The position numbers and the translations under genes were made by a program. Below, in pieces: positions 18,698 to 28,457 of a DNA stretch of 64,000 nt (positions are counted from its first letter, which is position 1; every line of letters begins with the position of its first letter). Source of the DNA: an uncultured Leptolinea sp. (GTDB taxonomy: Bacteria; Chloroflexota; Anaerolineae; Anaerolineales; Anaerolineaceae). The stretch lies in assembly GCA_903828565.1 (NCBI GenBank), contig CAIKMQ010000003.1, positions 248,001-312,000 on the forward strand, given 5' to 3'. Below the pieces are notes generated by a model. That model ran no database searches, had not been told where the DNA came from, and was given only the letters and a program-made list of their open reading frames with translations.

Positions 18698-18967
18698 GTG
18701 GATTATTGTCAGGTTTGTGGAAAGTATGCCCAAACAAAGTATGTACAGTATTATCAAAACATTGGCGTACTTTTCGTGAGGTTTTCAAAGCAAGTAAAAG
18801 GCAATCTATGCAAAGATTGTTCCAGTAAGATTTTTTGGTCTTTCACCACTACAACTCTTTTCCTTGGGTGGTGGGGTGTTATATCTTTTTTTTTCACCTT
18901 GTTTATTCTCCCTAACAATTTAATCCAATATCTAGGCAGCCGAAAGCTTGAAGCGCCGGATTGGTAA
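18698..18967 (+). CDS. Small membrane protein with paired CxxC motifs
   Basis: 89 aa, not recognised. The N-terminus has CQVCGK (residues 4-9) and the middle has CKDC (38-41), which could form one zinc ribbon. One or two hydrophobic helices follow (about 46-78: TTTLFLGWWGVISFFFTLFI). The soluble zinc part and membrane hairpin suggest a membrane-attached binding module. The GTG start is backed by an AGGAGGAG ribosome site 7 bases upstream. Base composition is more AT-rich than the surrounding genes, and both flanks are gene-poor. Function unknown. Confidence 0.65.
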   Translation: MDYCQVCGKYAQTKYVQYYQNIGVLFVRFSKQVKGNLCKDCSSKIFWSFTTTTLFLGWWGVISFFFTLFILPNNLIQYLGSRKLEAPDW

Positions 18968-19144
18968 ACAACCAATAAAAGAGCAGACACGAATTATTTC
19001 CGCGAGAGTTTTGAGCTCATGTCCATTATGGATACTGAATCAACAGAGATTTGAAATTGGAAATATAACTAGTTTACACAGCGTTATTTTATTTGGACAA
19101 TCTACTGGTAAGATTGCCCGCATATTACACATCGTGGAGGATTT

Positions 19145-19423
19145 ATGAAAAAGATCAGCAACTTCATTTTTGTGGCATTATTCATCAGCCTGATACTCAC
19201 CGCTTGCGCGCCAGCTGCGAATAGCTCGACCTCATCCCTGGATGGCAAGACTCTGGTAGATGAGAAATGCAGCACCTGCCACAGTGCTGACGCGGTAATG
19301 AATGAAGGAATGACGCAGGCAGAATGGTCCAATGTTGTATTACGCATGATCGGCCACGGCTTGAAGGTAACGGACGTGGAACAAACTACAATCGTCGCCT
19401 ACCTGGCGCAGACCTATCCATAG
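19145..19423 (+). CDS. Mono-haem c-type cytochrome lipoprotein
   Basis: 92 aa. Lipobox LTAC (C21) indicates membrane anchoring outside the cell. One haem attachment motif is present, CSTCH (residues 42-46). The C-terminal pattern WSNVVLRMIGHG ... AYLAQTYP is typical of small class I cytochromes, and Met in VVLRMIGHG may be the distal ligand. GTGGAGG precedes the ATG. It lies 7 bases before a second gene of the same kind, so the two are likely made together. Partner enzymes are not in the window. Confidence 0.82.
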   Translation: MKKISNFIFVALFISLILTACAPAANSSTSSLDGKTLVDEKCSTCHSADAVMNEGMTQAEWSNVVLRMIGHGLKVTDVEQTTIVAYLAQTYP

Positions 19424-19430
19424 GAGAGAA

Positions 19431-19799
19431 ATGAAGAAACTGTGGGCTTTGATGATGATGCTGGGGGTCCTGGCAGCGTGTGTTCCTGCCGGGAGTACAC
19501 AGGTGGAGGTAACACAAGCAGATCCGACGCCGGCCGCAGCGATTGTCACAGCGACACAGAATCCAGAGATCGCGGTACCAACAGCCGAACCAACACATCA
19601 GCCAATGGATCCGGCAGCGGCCGCATCCCTGCTACAGGAACGCTGCGGCATCTGCCACAGCCTGGATCGCGTGAACAACGCTTCAAAATCGTTTGCTGAG
19701 TGGACAGTGACCATCCAACGGATGGTGCAGCACGGGGCGATACTCACCGCGGATGAGGAAACCGGACTGGTAGCCTACCTCGCTACAATTCAACCTTAA
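19431..19799 (+). CDS. Mono-haem c-type cytochrome lipoprotein with Pro/Thr linker
   Basis: 122 aa, similar to the preceding gene from residue 63 on. The signal peptide ends in lipobox LAAC. An Ala/Pro/Thr-rich tether of about 45 residues follows, then the haem motif CGICH, WTVTIQRMVQHG and AYLATIQP. The longer tether could hold its haem farther from the membrane than the first protein does. AGGAGAG precedes the ATG. A GAAA-loop hairpin terminator follows the stop. Confidence 0.82.
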   Translation: MKKLWALMMMLGVLAACVPAGSTQVEVTQADPTPAAAIVTATQNPEIAVPTAEPTHQPMDPAAAASLLQERCGICHSLDRVNNASKSFAEWTVTIQRMVQHGAILTADEETGLVAYLATIQP

Positions 19800-19830
19800 A
19801 AATGCAGACCCCGCGAAAGCGGGGTCTAAA
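19799..19830. terminator. Bidirectional terminator between cytochrome and degV genes
   Basis: Nine-bp perfect stem (19806-19814 with 19819-19827) and a GAAA loop, sited between convergent genes. The T-run is on the minus-strand side (GCATTTTTAA), so it best serves the degV operon. Confidence 0.8.
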
Positions 19831-19846
19831 GTTCATTCCGTGATGC

Positions 19847-20695
19847 TTATTCTCCGGTCATCCAGGTGATGGCCACGGTTCCCGGGCCGACATGGCTGCC
19901 AACTACCGGGCTGATCTCTGAGAGGATCATTTCCACCGGGTTGAAAGCTTCTTTACAACGCTGCATCAGGTCATCCGCGGTCGCCCGATCCAGGGCATGA
20001 AAGACAGAGATCCGCACGGGTTTCCCTTCCTTGATTCCTTCACCGACCAGCTGCACCAGTCGCTCGAGAGCCTTTTTCCGGGTCACCGCAGAGCCGGCTG
20101 CTTCGATCTTGCCATCGGATAATTGCAATATCGGTTTGATACTGAGGGCGGATCCCAGCAGGCGTTTGGCACCACCGATGCGGCCGCCTTTATGCAGGTA
20201 TTTCAGGTCTTCCACTGTAAAGTACACGCCGATATGCTTGTAAGAATCCAGCGCGACCTGTTTGGCCTGCTGCAAAGTAGCGCCTTTTTCAATGGCGCGG
20301 GCGGTGGCTAGGACCATCCAGCCCAGGGGCATGGAAACCAGTTTGGTGTCAATGATATCCACCGGCCGGCCGGCAAAACTTTCCACAGCGATCGCACCGT
20401 TGGCGTAAGAGGCAGATATCCCGGATGAGAGGGGGAGGCAGAGGACTTCATACCCGGTATCCAGAGCAGCCTGGATCGCCTCTGTGTGTGCATGGATGGA
20501 AGTGGCATTGGTGGTAGGGAGAGTATCAGCATCCTTTAACCGGGTGTAGAACTCTTCGGCTTTCAGATCTACCCCGTCGCGGAAACTTCCGCCTTCCCAG
20601 TTGACTGTCAGGGGGATGACCTCAATTTTGTACCTGTCCACGTATTCCTGAGGAAGATAAGCGGTGGAATCGGTGATGATCTTTATCTTTGTCAT
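19847..20695 (-). CDS. DegV family fatty-acid-binding protein
   Basis: 282-aa DegV/FakB-like protein. FakB-type members present fatty acids to a kinase for phospholipid synthesis. The N-terminal IKIITDSTAYLPQEY and the LSSGISASY loop are typical, as is YLHKGGRIGGAKRLLGSALSIKPIL with the ligand-covering segment. The start at 20695 has GGGAG upstream and fits the family start. The frame is open to 20779, but the extra 28 residues are outside the family. It is the last gene of a dnaG-rpoD-degV minus-strand run. No FakA-like kinase is nearby. Confidence 0.9.
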   Translation of the reverse strand: MTKIKIITDSTAYLPQEYVDRYKIEVIPLTVNWEGGSFRDGVDLKAEEFYTRLKDADTLPTTNATSIHAHTEAIQAALDTGYEVLCLPLSSGISASYANGAIAVESFAGRPVDIIDTKLVSMPLGWMVLATARAIEKGATLQQAKQVALDSYKHIGVYFTVEDLKYLHKGGRIGGAKRLLGSALSIKPILQLSDGKIEAAGSAVTRKKALERLVQLVGEGIKEGKPVRISVFHALDRATADDLMQRCKEAFNPVEMILSEISPVVGSHVGPGTVAITWMTGE

Positions 20696-20779
20696 TATTG
20701 CTCCCTTTCTATAACGATAAAAGTGGTGTACACCAATGATACCAAAAAACAACCGGCTGGCAGTGGTGCCAGCTGCCAT

Positions 20780-22420
20780 TTAACTCATATAATCCTTGAG
20801 GTTCTTACTACGGGTGGGGTGGCGCAATTTGCGCAGGGCTTTCGCCTCTATCTGCCGGATGCGTTCACGGGTGACGTTGAAGTACCGGCTGACTTCTTCC
20901 AGGGTATGATCTTTACCATCTGTCAAACCAAAACGCAGCTCCAACACCTGCCTTTCGCGTTCCGAGAGAATTGAAAGCGCATTCTGCACCTGATCTCGCA
21001 GCATTTCGCGGGCGGCGGCATCCATAGGCTCAAGGGCGTCATCGTCTTCGATGAAATCGCCCAGTTGGCTGCTTTCTTCGTCCCCGACCGGCCGTTCCAG
21101 GGATACCGGTTCCTCGGCGCTTTGAAGTGTCTTCTGCACTTTGATGGCTGCCAGGGTCCAGCGATGTTGCAGGTCCAGTGAAAGTGGCTCTCTATTGGTT
21201 CGTGCCTGGTGGATGGCGAGAGTATCCGCTTCATCCAGGAAGCCGCCTTCAAGCGCCAGCTCTTCATTGGTCGGGTCCCTTCCCAATTCCTGCACCAGCT
21301 TACGCTGCACACGCAACAGGCGGGTAATGGATTCAAAGAGATGCACGGGGATGCGGATGGTGCGAGCCTGTTCGGCAATGTAGCGGCTGATGGATTGACG
21401 GATCCACCAGGTGGCATACGTTGAGAATTTGAAGCCACGAGTCGGGTCGAATTTATTGACCGCGCGCAGCAATCCCAGATTTCCTTCCTGGATCAGGTCG
21501 AGGAAAGAGATGCCGCGGCCGAGGTAGCGCTTGGCAATACTCACCACCAGGCGCAAGTTGGCTCGAATAAGCATTTGGTTGGATTCTTCGGCAATGGCTT
21601 CTATAGCCTTGGATTCTTTTTGAAGCGTGGCTGCATCAGGCAGGTGCTTACGTAAAGTATCGCGGTGGGGGAAATCGCGATGTTTTTTCAGGTGTGCTAA
21701 CATGGCCTGCGCAGTGCTTTGCGGCAGCAGATACATGCACAGAAACACCGTGAACGCCTGCTTCACCAACAAAGTCCAGGTGTTATCCTTCCCCCACTGT
21801 CCGTTATCCAGGTAAGCACGCAGGTAAGAGCCCTGGTCTATCTGCCAGGCTTCGCGTAGATTCTGTGCTTCGGCCAGTAACATCGCCGGATCCGGTACAC
21901 CGAAACCGCTTTTTTCGCCCATTTCTTCCCATACCAGCCAGTGGCTGATGAGTTCTTCGTACACACAATTGAACACGCGCGCGTCCATCTGATCGGGCGG
22001 GCAGTTATGCTTCTGAACGCGCAGGTTTTCCAGGAATCGCAGGGCTTCAATGCGGGCAGCCAGCCGGAGCTCACTGTCTGAATCCAGCAGATGGATCTGA
22101 CCAATCTCTTTCAGGTAAAGACGCACCGGGTCTTCCGAGAGTTCCATGACGGCATTTGCCGCGCTGATCTCTTCGAGTGCATCTCCGCCCAGAAGTTCAC
22201 CTGTTTCCGCGGCTGCGGTTGTCAGGCTGACCTCATCCGGTTCATCCGCTATGCCACCCCGGTCGTCATCATAGGTCAATTCCATGATTGTATCCAGGGC
22301 ATCGCCATCATCATTTGTCCCGGGTGCTGAGTAATCATCCTCGCTGGATGAGCCGGATATATGGCGATTCACTGGGGCTTTTTTCCGCGGTTGTTTTTTT
22401 GCTTGTGAGGATTGAGGCAT
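20780..22420 (-). CDS. rpoD: RNA polymerase primary sigma factor RpoD/SigA
   Basis: 546-aa main sigma factor. An acidic low-complexity N-terminus (1-90) is followed by region 1.2 ([18 protein letters not shown]). A non-conserved insert of about 130 residues comes next. Region 2 has [30 protein letters not shown] and [14 protein letters not shown] for -10 recognition. Region 3 follows, and region 4 holds the HTH in [20 protein letters not shown] for -35 recognition. The large insert between 1.2 and 2 differs in sequence from the E. coli one. It lies 8 bases after dnaG, the conserved dnaG-rpoD order. Confidence 0.96.
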   Translation of the reverse strand: MPQSSQAKKQPRKKAPVNRHISGSSSEDDYSAPGTNDDGDALDTIMELTYDDDRGGIADEPDEVSLTTAAAETGELLGGDALEEISAANAVMELSEDPVRLYLKEIGQIHLLDSDSELRLAARIEALRFLENLRVQKHNCPPDQMDARVFNCVYEELISHWLVWEEMGEKSGFGVPDPAMLLAEAQNLREAWQIDQGSYLRAYLDNGQWGKDNTWTLLVKQAFTVFLCMYLLPQSTAQAMLAHLKKHRDFPHRDTLRKHLPDAATLQKESKAIEAIAEESNQMLIRANLRLVVSIAKRYLGRGISFLDLIQEGNLGLLRAVNKFDPTRGFKFSTYATWWIRQSISRYIAEQARTIRIPVHLFESITRLLRVQRKLVQELGRDPTNEELALEGGFLDEADTLAIHQARTNREPLSLDLQHRWTLAAIKVQKTLQSAEEPVSLERPVGDEESSQLGDFIEDDDALEPMDAAAREMLRDQVQNALSILSERERQVLELRFGLTDGKDHTLEEVSRYFNVTRERIRQIEAKALRKLRHPTRSKNLKDYMS

Positions 22421-22428
22421 GTTTATTC

Positions 22429-24342
22429 CTATAGTTTCCGTTTCTGGCTATCCAACCGCAAGGCACTTTCCAGTTTCTTGATCATTTGCAAGTTTTCCAG
22501 CACCTGATTTTGGAAGGGAACAGTGCTTCCTTCCGGATGCTCATCTTCTTGTAAATACCGCAACTGCAGGAGGGCATCTTTACATCTCTTGTTGCGTAAA
22601 CGGATGACCGTACGAAAAACATCCACCACCAGATCATCCTCGTTAATTTTATCCTGATTATTAAAATCGAAGAATTTTGTCAAATCAGTCAACAGGGATG
22701 CGTCCAGGTTTGCAGCGATATACTCCTGCGGGTCGAGTTCGTCCTGTTCCAAAGCTGTGTTCAGTACAAAAAAAGCCTGCTGAAGGTCCGATTGGCCAAA
22801 ATCCTGCCCGGAAAGGCGGGGCAGATCGGTCTGACGCAGATTTCGATCCACCCTGTAAAGTAAAGGTGGATTGCTGATCAGCCAAGCCAGAACATGTCTT
22901 TCCATTTCAGGCGTCGGGTCTGTTGTGCCTGCACGCAGAACCTGCCGGGGGGACTGCGGATTGGGTTGGTTCGTTACCCGTCTTCCGGAGGGGAGACTCG
23001 CCTGTCGGGCGGGGTGCATGCTCAGCAATGCCTCTTCTCCTACTCGCAGTAACCGAGCCAACCGCTGGCGGTAGGCATCCCGTTCCACCGTACCCGGTAC
23101 GTCTTCGATCAGTGGCAAAACAGCTGCGGCGATCTCATTCTTTACCCGTGGGTCTGTCACATCCTTGGATCTGGCGAGGGATTCCATTACATGGATTACC
23201 AGCGGAGTCGCGCGATCCACGATACCCTGCCATTCAGCCGGGTCACGGTTCACCACCTCATCCGGGTCCATCCCTTCAGGAAGGGTGGTCACCCGCAGGT
23301 CTGCCTGCAAGCGTTTTTCATGGCGCAGCAGTCCGCGCACGTCAAATCCAATCTCCTCGCCGTGGTCCATAGCTTCACGGGCGACTTCAAGGCCGCGCAG
23401 GGTGGCTTTCTCGCCGGCGGCGTCCGCATCCAATGCCAGAACGATACGGCGGGTAAATTTCTTTAAGAGCCGCATCTGGTCTTCGGTCAGGGCTGTTCCC
23501 ATCGGTGAGACGGCATTGGCGAAACCAGCCTGGTGCAATGCCACCACATCCAGGTAGCCCTCAACGATAACAGCCTGATCTTGCAGGCGGATAGCCTTGC
23601 GCGCGCGGTCCAACCCGAACAGCAGACGGCCTTTATCGAACAGAATCGTCTGCGGGGAATTGAGGAATTTTGGCTGGTCCTGTGGATTGAGGATGCGCGC
23701 GCCAAAGCCGGCCATCTTCCCTTCCATTGTGCGGATCGGGATCATGATGCGGTTACGGAAGCGGTCGTAATACCCGCCCCCCTCTCTTTCTGTGAGCAGG
23801 CCGCATTCAATCTGGGCCTGAGGATCGATTCCGCGCGCGATCAGGTGTTTTTGCAGTGAATCCCAGGAGTCGGGGGCGTAGCCGAAACCGAATTGTTCCA
23901 GGGTGGCATCCTTCAGGTCGCGTTTATGCAGGTAATCCAGGGCAGAACGGCCGGCAGGAGACTCCAACAATTGACTGTGGAAAAACTGAACCGCCAGTTC
24001 CAGAGCATTTTCCAGCCTGTCGCTGATGTGCCGTGTTCGTTCCATCTCCGGCGTCGGGGGTGCCAGTTGCACACCGGCTCTTTCAGCCAGGTATTTGAGC
24101 GCCTGGCTGAAATCCATGCCTTCACGTTTCATGATGTATTTAAAGATGTCCCCGCCTTCGTTGCATTGGCCGAAACATCGCCAGGTGCCCGTATCCGGGA
24201 AGACTACGAACGCAGGGGTATGGGTATTCGGATGGAATGGGCAAAAACCTGTCATGCTGCGGCCTGAACGGCGCAGTTTAACCGTCTCTGCCACGATATC
24301 TTCTAAGTTCAAACGTGCCTTGATCTCATCCGTAACTGTCAT
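22429..24342 (-). CDS. dnaG: DNA primase DnaG
   Basis: 637-aa primase that makes RNA primers for replication. The CHC2-type zinc finger is at residues 34-60 (CPFH ... CFGQC), with three residues between the last two Cys instead of the more common two. The TOPRIM core contains [17 protein letters not shown] and the acidic ALDADAAGE motif. The C-terminal helicase-binding part is diverged. The ATG at 24342 has AAGGAAG 5 bases upstream and starts at the family N-terminus. An in-frame start at 24450 would overlap the upstream lipoprotein gene, so it is rejected. Confidence 0.96.
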   Translation of the reverse strand: MTVTDEIKARLNLEDIVAETVKLRRSGRSMTGFCPFHPNTHTPAFVVFPDTGTWRCFGQCNEGGDIFKYIMKREGMDFSQALKYLAERAGVQLAPPTPEMERTRHISDRLENALELAVQFFHSQLLESPAGRSALDYLHKRDLKDATLEQFGFGYAPDSWDSLQKHLIARGIDPQAQIECGLLTEREGGGYYDRFRNRIMIPIRTMEGKMAGFGARILNPQDQPKFLNSPQTILFDKGRLLFGLDRARKAIRLQDQAVIVEGYLDVVALHQAGFANAVSPMGTALTEDQMRLLKKFTRRIVLALDADAAGEKATLRGLEVAREAMDHGEEIGFDVRGLLRHEKRLQADLRVTTLPEGMDPDEVVNRDPAEWQGIVDRATPLVIHVMESLARSKDVTDPRVKNEIAAAVLPLIEDVPGTVERDAYRQRLARLLRVGEEALLSMHPARQASLPSGRRVTNQPNPQSPRQVLRAGTTDPTPEMERHVLAWLISNPPLLYRVDRNLRQTDLPRLSGQDFGQSDLQQAFFVLNTALEQDELDPQEYIAANLDASLLTDLTKFFDFNNQDKINEDDLVVDVFRTVIRLRNKRCKDALLQLRYLQEDEHPEGSTVPFQNQVLENLQMIKKLESALRLDSQKRKL

Positions 24343-24364
24343 TTTCTTCCTTGCGGCAGCTGGG

Positions 24365-26296
24365 TTAAGGGCAGTCGTTTCCCATGTGTATCTTTTCGAT
24401 CTGCCAGAAGATGGAACGGGAAGTGGCATCCACGGTGATACCGCAGACATCCGACCTGAATGCAGCCACGCGCAAAGGCTGATATACCGGAATCGCCGGG
24501 AGATCGGCGCTGAAGATAGCTTGGGCGGTATTCAGCCCATCGCTGTAACCGGGTAGCCCCGGTAGTGATAAGCGGGAGGCATCGCAGGCGGTATCGAAAG
24601 CGGATGAAGAGTAGCCGGTGACATTGACTCCAATCCAGTCTGTTGAGGTTGTGGGGATCTGCCCGGTTTCATAGAGCTGGCAGGCTGAAGTTACACCGCC
24701 CCAGTAGAACAGAGCCATATCGAAAGTTCGTCCAAAGATCACGCCATCCGGCCCGGGGGAAAACAACTGGCTGGCTGGCATGTACACCTGCTGGACATCA
24801 AATCCACAGGCTTGCAGGTCCAGAGCGATCTTTTCACCCGCTGCCATCCGCAGGCCAGTGTTTGTGGTCGCCAGATCCACCTGCAAAAGTGTCCCCGGGG
24901 GAACGCCAACAGCGGAATAGGCGATTCGCGGGGTGGCAGGGTCTTGATCGTGATCTTTCCAGCCGGCAGATTCCAGCAGGGCAATGCCTGCCGCCGGGTC
25001 ATAAAGCGCCTTGTCTACTGCCGAGTTTGCATTGGGGGCATCCGCAGGAAGAAAACTGGCGGGAGTCTGTGAAAATCCGCCAAGCAATCCGTCGTTCATC
25101 CCGGATGTATCCATGCATAGCTGAACGGCCTGCCGCACCCGACCATCCGCAAAGATGGCAGGTTGATCACCCTGGTTATACTGGTAGCCGTTGTCATGGG
25201 AGGCTGGTTTAGTATTGAGCGAAAGCATTTCAATAAATGGCGAAGGTAGTGCCATCAATTGTATTTGCCCTTCTTTTGCAGCTGCATCCATGCTGGCGAC
25301 CTGGCTTTCCAGCCCGGTACTGACATCCAGTAGGTCGCATTCACCGGAAAGCAAAGCCTGAATATTGGATTGGGCATCTGTTCCGGTGAAACGGAAGGTG
25401 AGGATATCCGTTGCTGGCAGATCTTCAGCGGCGCGGAAGTATGCCGGGTTTCGCACGGCCGTGATATGGTCGCCGGGAATCCACTCGGAGATCACATATG
25501 GACCCCAGCCGACAGGGCGCTGATATGCCTGTGGATCTGTAAGAAGGGTAGCAGGGTCTTTCGCGCCTAGAAGGTGCTGCGGTAAGGGCAGCCAGAAGCG
25601 GTTGGCAAACGCCGCATCCCGGTAGCCCGGCAGACCCACCCACTCAACGGTCAGGTCATCCACTGCGGTGTAAGAAGCGGTCCGCTGGATGATGCCTTTG
25701 CTGGTGGGCAGTAAAGGTGAAGCAGCCAGTGAGTATGAAAAGACGGAATCTGCAGCGGTAAGGGGCTTTCCATCAGACCATAACAACCCGGGGAGCAGGG
25801 AGAAACGCGCATGCAGCTGATCCACTGTGACCGGGGTTTTTCCGTCATAGGTTTGAACGCAATCCGGTGAAGAGCAACCGGAAGGTAAATAGCGTACACC
25901 TTTGTGCAATGTGGCCAGGTTGCCGTCCACATCCACCAGGTCCATGCCTTCTTTTAATTCAACCGGGGTTAGAGTCGCGTCGCCGGTTTCAAGGGACGGA
26001 ATGGATGTCAAGATCACAGGCTGGTAGGCATAATCAACATAATCGATTGGTCCGTCATAAATGGCTTCCAGCACGGTCAGCATGGAAGCATTGAAAATTC
26101 CATTATATAGAAATAGACTCTCCGGTTCAGAACCGAGGCAGATGGTCAATTCACTGGGTACCGGGGTGGACGTTGGCGGTAGCGGTGTCTCGGTTGGCGT
26201 GGCGGATGGCAGCGGAGTAGGCGCAACCGGGCTGAATGTACACCCGGCGATAAGGATAGAGAGGGTCAGGAGAATGAGATGTTTTTTTATGGGCAT
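24365..26296 (-). CDS. ABC transporter substrate-binding lipoprotein, family 5 (peptide/nickel type)
   Basis: 643-aa extracellular binding protein. A short signal peptide ends in lipobox LIAGC. A Pro/Thr/Ser-rich tether of about 45 residues follows, then an SBP_bac_5 fold. It includes FSLLPGLLWSDGKPLTAADS, the characteristic motif of oligopeptide-type binding proteins. The start at 26296 gives a proper signal peptide; the frame is open to 26350. No permease or ATPase is nearby. It lies 22 bases upstream of dnaG in the same direction, so transcription may enter the replication operon from here. The ligand is unknown. Confidence 0.88.
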   Translation of the reverse strand: MPIKKHLILLTLSILIAGCTFSPVAPTPLPSATPTETPLPPTSTPVPSELTICLGSEPESLFLYNGIFNASMLTVLEAIYDGPIDYVDYAYQPVILTSIPSLETGDATLTPVELKEGMDLVDVDGNLATLHKGVRYLPSGCSSPDCVQTYDGKTPVTVDQLHARFSLLPGLLWSDGKPLTAADSVFSYSLAASPLLPTSKGIIQRTASYTAVDDLTVEWVGLPGYRDAAFANRFWLPLPQHLLGAKDPATLLTDPQAYQRPVGWGPYVISEWIPGDHITAVRNPAYFRAAEDLPATDILTFRFTGTDAQSNIQALLSGECDLLDVSTGLESQVASMDAAAKEGQIQLMALPSPFIEMLSLNTKPASHDNGYQYNQGDQPAIFADGRVRQAVQLCMDTSGMNDGLLGGFSQTPASFLPADAPNANSAVDKALYDPAAGIALLESAGWKDHDQDPATPRIAYSAVGVPPGTLLQVDLATTNTGLRMAAGEKIALDLQACGFDVQQVYMPASQLFSPGPDGVIFGRTFDMALFYWGGVTSACQLYETGQIPTTSTDWIGVNVTGYSSSAFDTACDASRLSLPGLPGYSDGLNTAQAIFSADLPAIPVYQPLRVAAFRSDVCGITVDATSRSIFWQIEKIHMGNDCP

Positions 26297-26387
26297 TATG
26301 GATCCGATCGCGCACAGTTGCGCAGTAATGGTACGGAAATTATACATCAAGCCAATAAGAGACTATTTTAAGTAACAGGCAGGCAGC

Positions 26388-26416
26388 TTGACCATGACAG
26401 GTTCCTATGCTATTCT
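26388..26416 (+). promoter_or_regulatory. Promoter predicting a leaderless mRNA
   Basis: TTGACC (26388-26393), 17-base spacer, then TATTCT (26411-26416) with an extended TGn. Only six bases separate the -10 from the ATG at 26423, so the start of transcription should fall on the start codon. Confidence 0.7.
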
Positions 26417-26422
26417 GGCTGC

Positions 26423-27064
26423 ATGTTGATCCATCGAGCCACTTTATCCCACGCGGCTTTACGAGCATCCGCAACGATCGTATTGGTGCTGTGTGTCCTT
26501 TCAGCATGCACCCGCCCGGCAGCTGGAACTTTACCGGTGCCTTCTGGCTCTGCCTCTGTACCCACGGTAACCGGAAATCCGGCACAACATCAGATCGGTG
26601 CGACACAGACTGCCAGCACGCTTCTGCAGAAAATAACCCCAACGACTGCTATCCCTGTATCGAAGACAAAAATCCCAACAACCACCCCCACCATCACGGA
26701 TACGCCACCGTTGGTTACGATCGGGTTGCCGAAGGTATATCAGCTTTCAGCGGGAGAAAGCCTGTATTGTATCGCCAGGCGGTTTGACCTGGATATCGGT
26801 GAGCTGCTCAGCCTGAATCACCTACTTACCGAAAGCCAGCCGCAACCTGGGACGATCATCCAACTACCTCAAACAGGCCATCCGTGGTCTTCAGGCGAGC
26901 GGATGTTGTTACCGCGGCCGGGAAGTTATACTGTTTCTGTGGGTGATACCCTGGGAGGAATTGCCTGCGCATACGGCGATCTTACCCCGGAGCAGATCAT
27001 CGAAGCCAATCAACTGACTGTAAATACTAGTTTGGCCGCCGGCCAGATACTGATCATTCCTTAG
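26423..27064 (+). CDS. Lipoprotein with two LysM domains
   Basis: 213-aa secreted protein. A longer-than-usual N-terminus leads to a signal segment with lipobox LSAC. A Ser/Thr/Pro-rich tether follows, then two LysM modules: about residues 106-150 (VYQLSAGESLYCIARRFDLD) and 168-213 (SYTVSVGDTLGGIACAYGD). LysM binds N-acetylglucosamine glycans such as peptidoglycan. No catalytic domain is attached, so it is a wall-binding surface protein. No ribosome site is seen, which fits the leaderless promoter. The next gene starts 7 bases after the stop. Confidence 0.83.
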   Translation: MLIHRATLSHAALRASATIVLVLCVLSACTRPAAGTLPVPSGSASVPTVTGNPAQHQIGATQTASTLLQKITPTTAIPVSKTKIPTTTPTITDTPPLVTIGLPKVYQLSAGESLYCIARRFDLDIGELLSLNHLLTESQPQPGTIIQLPQTGHPWSSGERMLLPRPGSYTVSVGDTLGGIACAYGDLTPEQIIEANQLTVNTSLAAGQILIIP

Positions 27065-27071
27065 GTGCAGC

Positions 27072-27623
27072 ATGAGAAATGAAAAAGTCGTTCCATTCAA
27101 AAAAGTTGCCAGTGAGATTGGTTACCAGGGGCGGGCGTTTACAATGCGCCGTGACCGCTTGGAACTTCCGGACGGCCGGACAGTGGTCTATGACATCATC
27201 GATCATCCGGGGGCGGTGACCATCATTCCGTTGAATGAGCAGGGCGATGTCCTGTTCATCCGGCAGTACCGCCCGGCCACCGGGGAAGTCTTGCTGGAAT
27301 TACCGGCAGGCACTCTAGAGAAGGGTGAAGAACCGCTGCATTGCGCGCAGCGTGAGATTCGTGAAGAGACCGGGTATGCCGCTACCCAGATGACACCCCT
27401 GGGTGGATTATGGCTGGCTCCCGGGTATTCCAGCGAATACCTGCACTATTTTCTGGCTGAGGGGTTATATCCCTCCCATGCGGATGGGGATGATGATGAA
27501 TTTATTTCTGTGGAAAACATTCCATATGAACATGCCATACGGATGGCACTCAACGGGGAGATTCGTGATGGAAAGAGCCTGGCCGGCTTGCTGTTGTTAC
27601 AGGGACATCGCCAGGAGGGTTAA
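27072..27623 (+). CDS. NUDIX hydrolase, ADP-ribose pyrophosphatase type
   Basis: 183-aa cytosolic hydrolase. The Nudix box GTLEKGEEPLHCAQREIREE fits G-x5-E-x7-R-E-U-x-E-E-x-G-U and binds the metal. The upstream strand GAVTIIPLNEQGDVLFIRQYRPA and the ELPAGTLE start of the box are typical of the ADP-ribose pyrophosphatase subgroup. The likely reaction splits ADP-ribose to AMP and ribose 5-phosphate. It follows the LysM lipoprotein by 7 bases. Its stop overlaps the stop of the convergent MscS gene within TTAA, with no terminator between. Confidence 0.9.
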   Translation: MRNEKVVPFKKVASEIGYQGRAFTMRRDRLELPDGRTVVYDIIDHPGAVTIIPLNEQGDVLFIRQYRPATGEVLLELPAGTLEKGEEPLHCAQREIREETGYAATQMTPLGGLWLAPGYSSEYLHYFLAEGLYPSHADGDDDEFISVENIPYEHAIRMALNGEIRDGKSLAGLLLLQGHRQEG

Positions 27624-28435
27624 TCGATCAACTGGATGTTTTCCTGCCGCAGCCTTTCCTGGATTTGCTGAATAAGCTTTAGTTTAACATCTGCTCCCTG
27701 CCCCAGGGCAGTGCGGGCAATCAGGTTCAATTCCACCTTGGTGGCAGCCAGATCAGCAGTGCTTAAAACCTGCCAGCGGTCCACCAGGTTGGTTTGCTCG
27801 TTGTAAATCTCCTCGCCCAGGATTTTGAGGGTTTCCAGGCAGCGATCCAGGTCACTGGCTGCGACCAACAGGCTGATATTGACGGTGGAGAACTTTCCGC
27901 GGCTGAAATTGCGAACGATCCGGATCTCGCCATTTGGGATGGTGTACTCCTCACCGGTTGGAGCACGCAGCTTGGTGGTGGTCAGGTTCACTTCCTCGAT
28001 CACACCCTGGATGTTCAGGCCATTGATGGAAAACTCCACCTTCTCGCCGATATCAAATGTGTTGCTGAACAGAAAGCTCATTCCCGCCAACAGGTCACTG
28101 ACCAATGGTTTGGCGCTCAACCCAAAGGCGGCGCTGAAGAGGCCCAGGATCCAGATGAGGGTGCTGGTCGGGATGAAGAGCGCCAGGGATGCCATCATGG
28201 CTATTACGAAAGCGAGAAACGTGATCAGGCTGCCTATCAGCACCTGCAGTTTCCTGGCGCGCTCTGGTGAGGTCACCCGGCCGTGCGATGCAAAGCTGCT
28301 CAGCCTGACGATACGGCGTGTCAGGCGGCCGAGCAGATAAGATACGATCCAGGCCGCCGCAAAGAAACCAGTAATCCACAACAGGGTAGAGGGGCCGGGC
28401 AGGTTTACCTGCAGTGAAGGGGGAGTTGTTATCAT
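27620..28435 (-). CDS. Small-conductance mechanosensitive channel, MscS family
   Basis: 271-aa membrane channel that opens under turgor. Three or so helices lie within residues 18-120; the pore helix is rich in Ala/Gly (FSAAFGLSAKPLVSDLLAGMSF). The beta domain follows with FDIGEKVEFSINGLNIQGVIEEV and the PNGEIRIVRNFSRG signature of MscS. A C-terminal alpha/beta domain completes it. It is 22 bases downstream of the DUF554 gene and probably co-transcribed with it. Confidence 0.92.
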   Translation of the reverse strand: MITTPPSLQVNLPGPSTLLWITGFFAAAWIVSYLLGRLTRRIVRLSSFASHGRVTSPERARKLQVLIGSLITFLAFVIAMMASLALFIPTSTLIWILGLFSAAFGLSAKPLVSDLLAGMSFLFSNTFDIGEKVEFSINGLNIQGVIEEVNLTTTKLRAPTGEEYTIPNGEIRIVRNFSRGKFSTVNISLLVAASDLDRCLETLKILGEEIYNEQTNLVDRWQVLSTADLAATKVELNLIARTALGQGADVKLKLIQQIQERLRQENIQLID

Positions 28436-28457
28436 CGTTTGACCAGACAGATACAGA

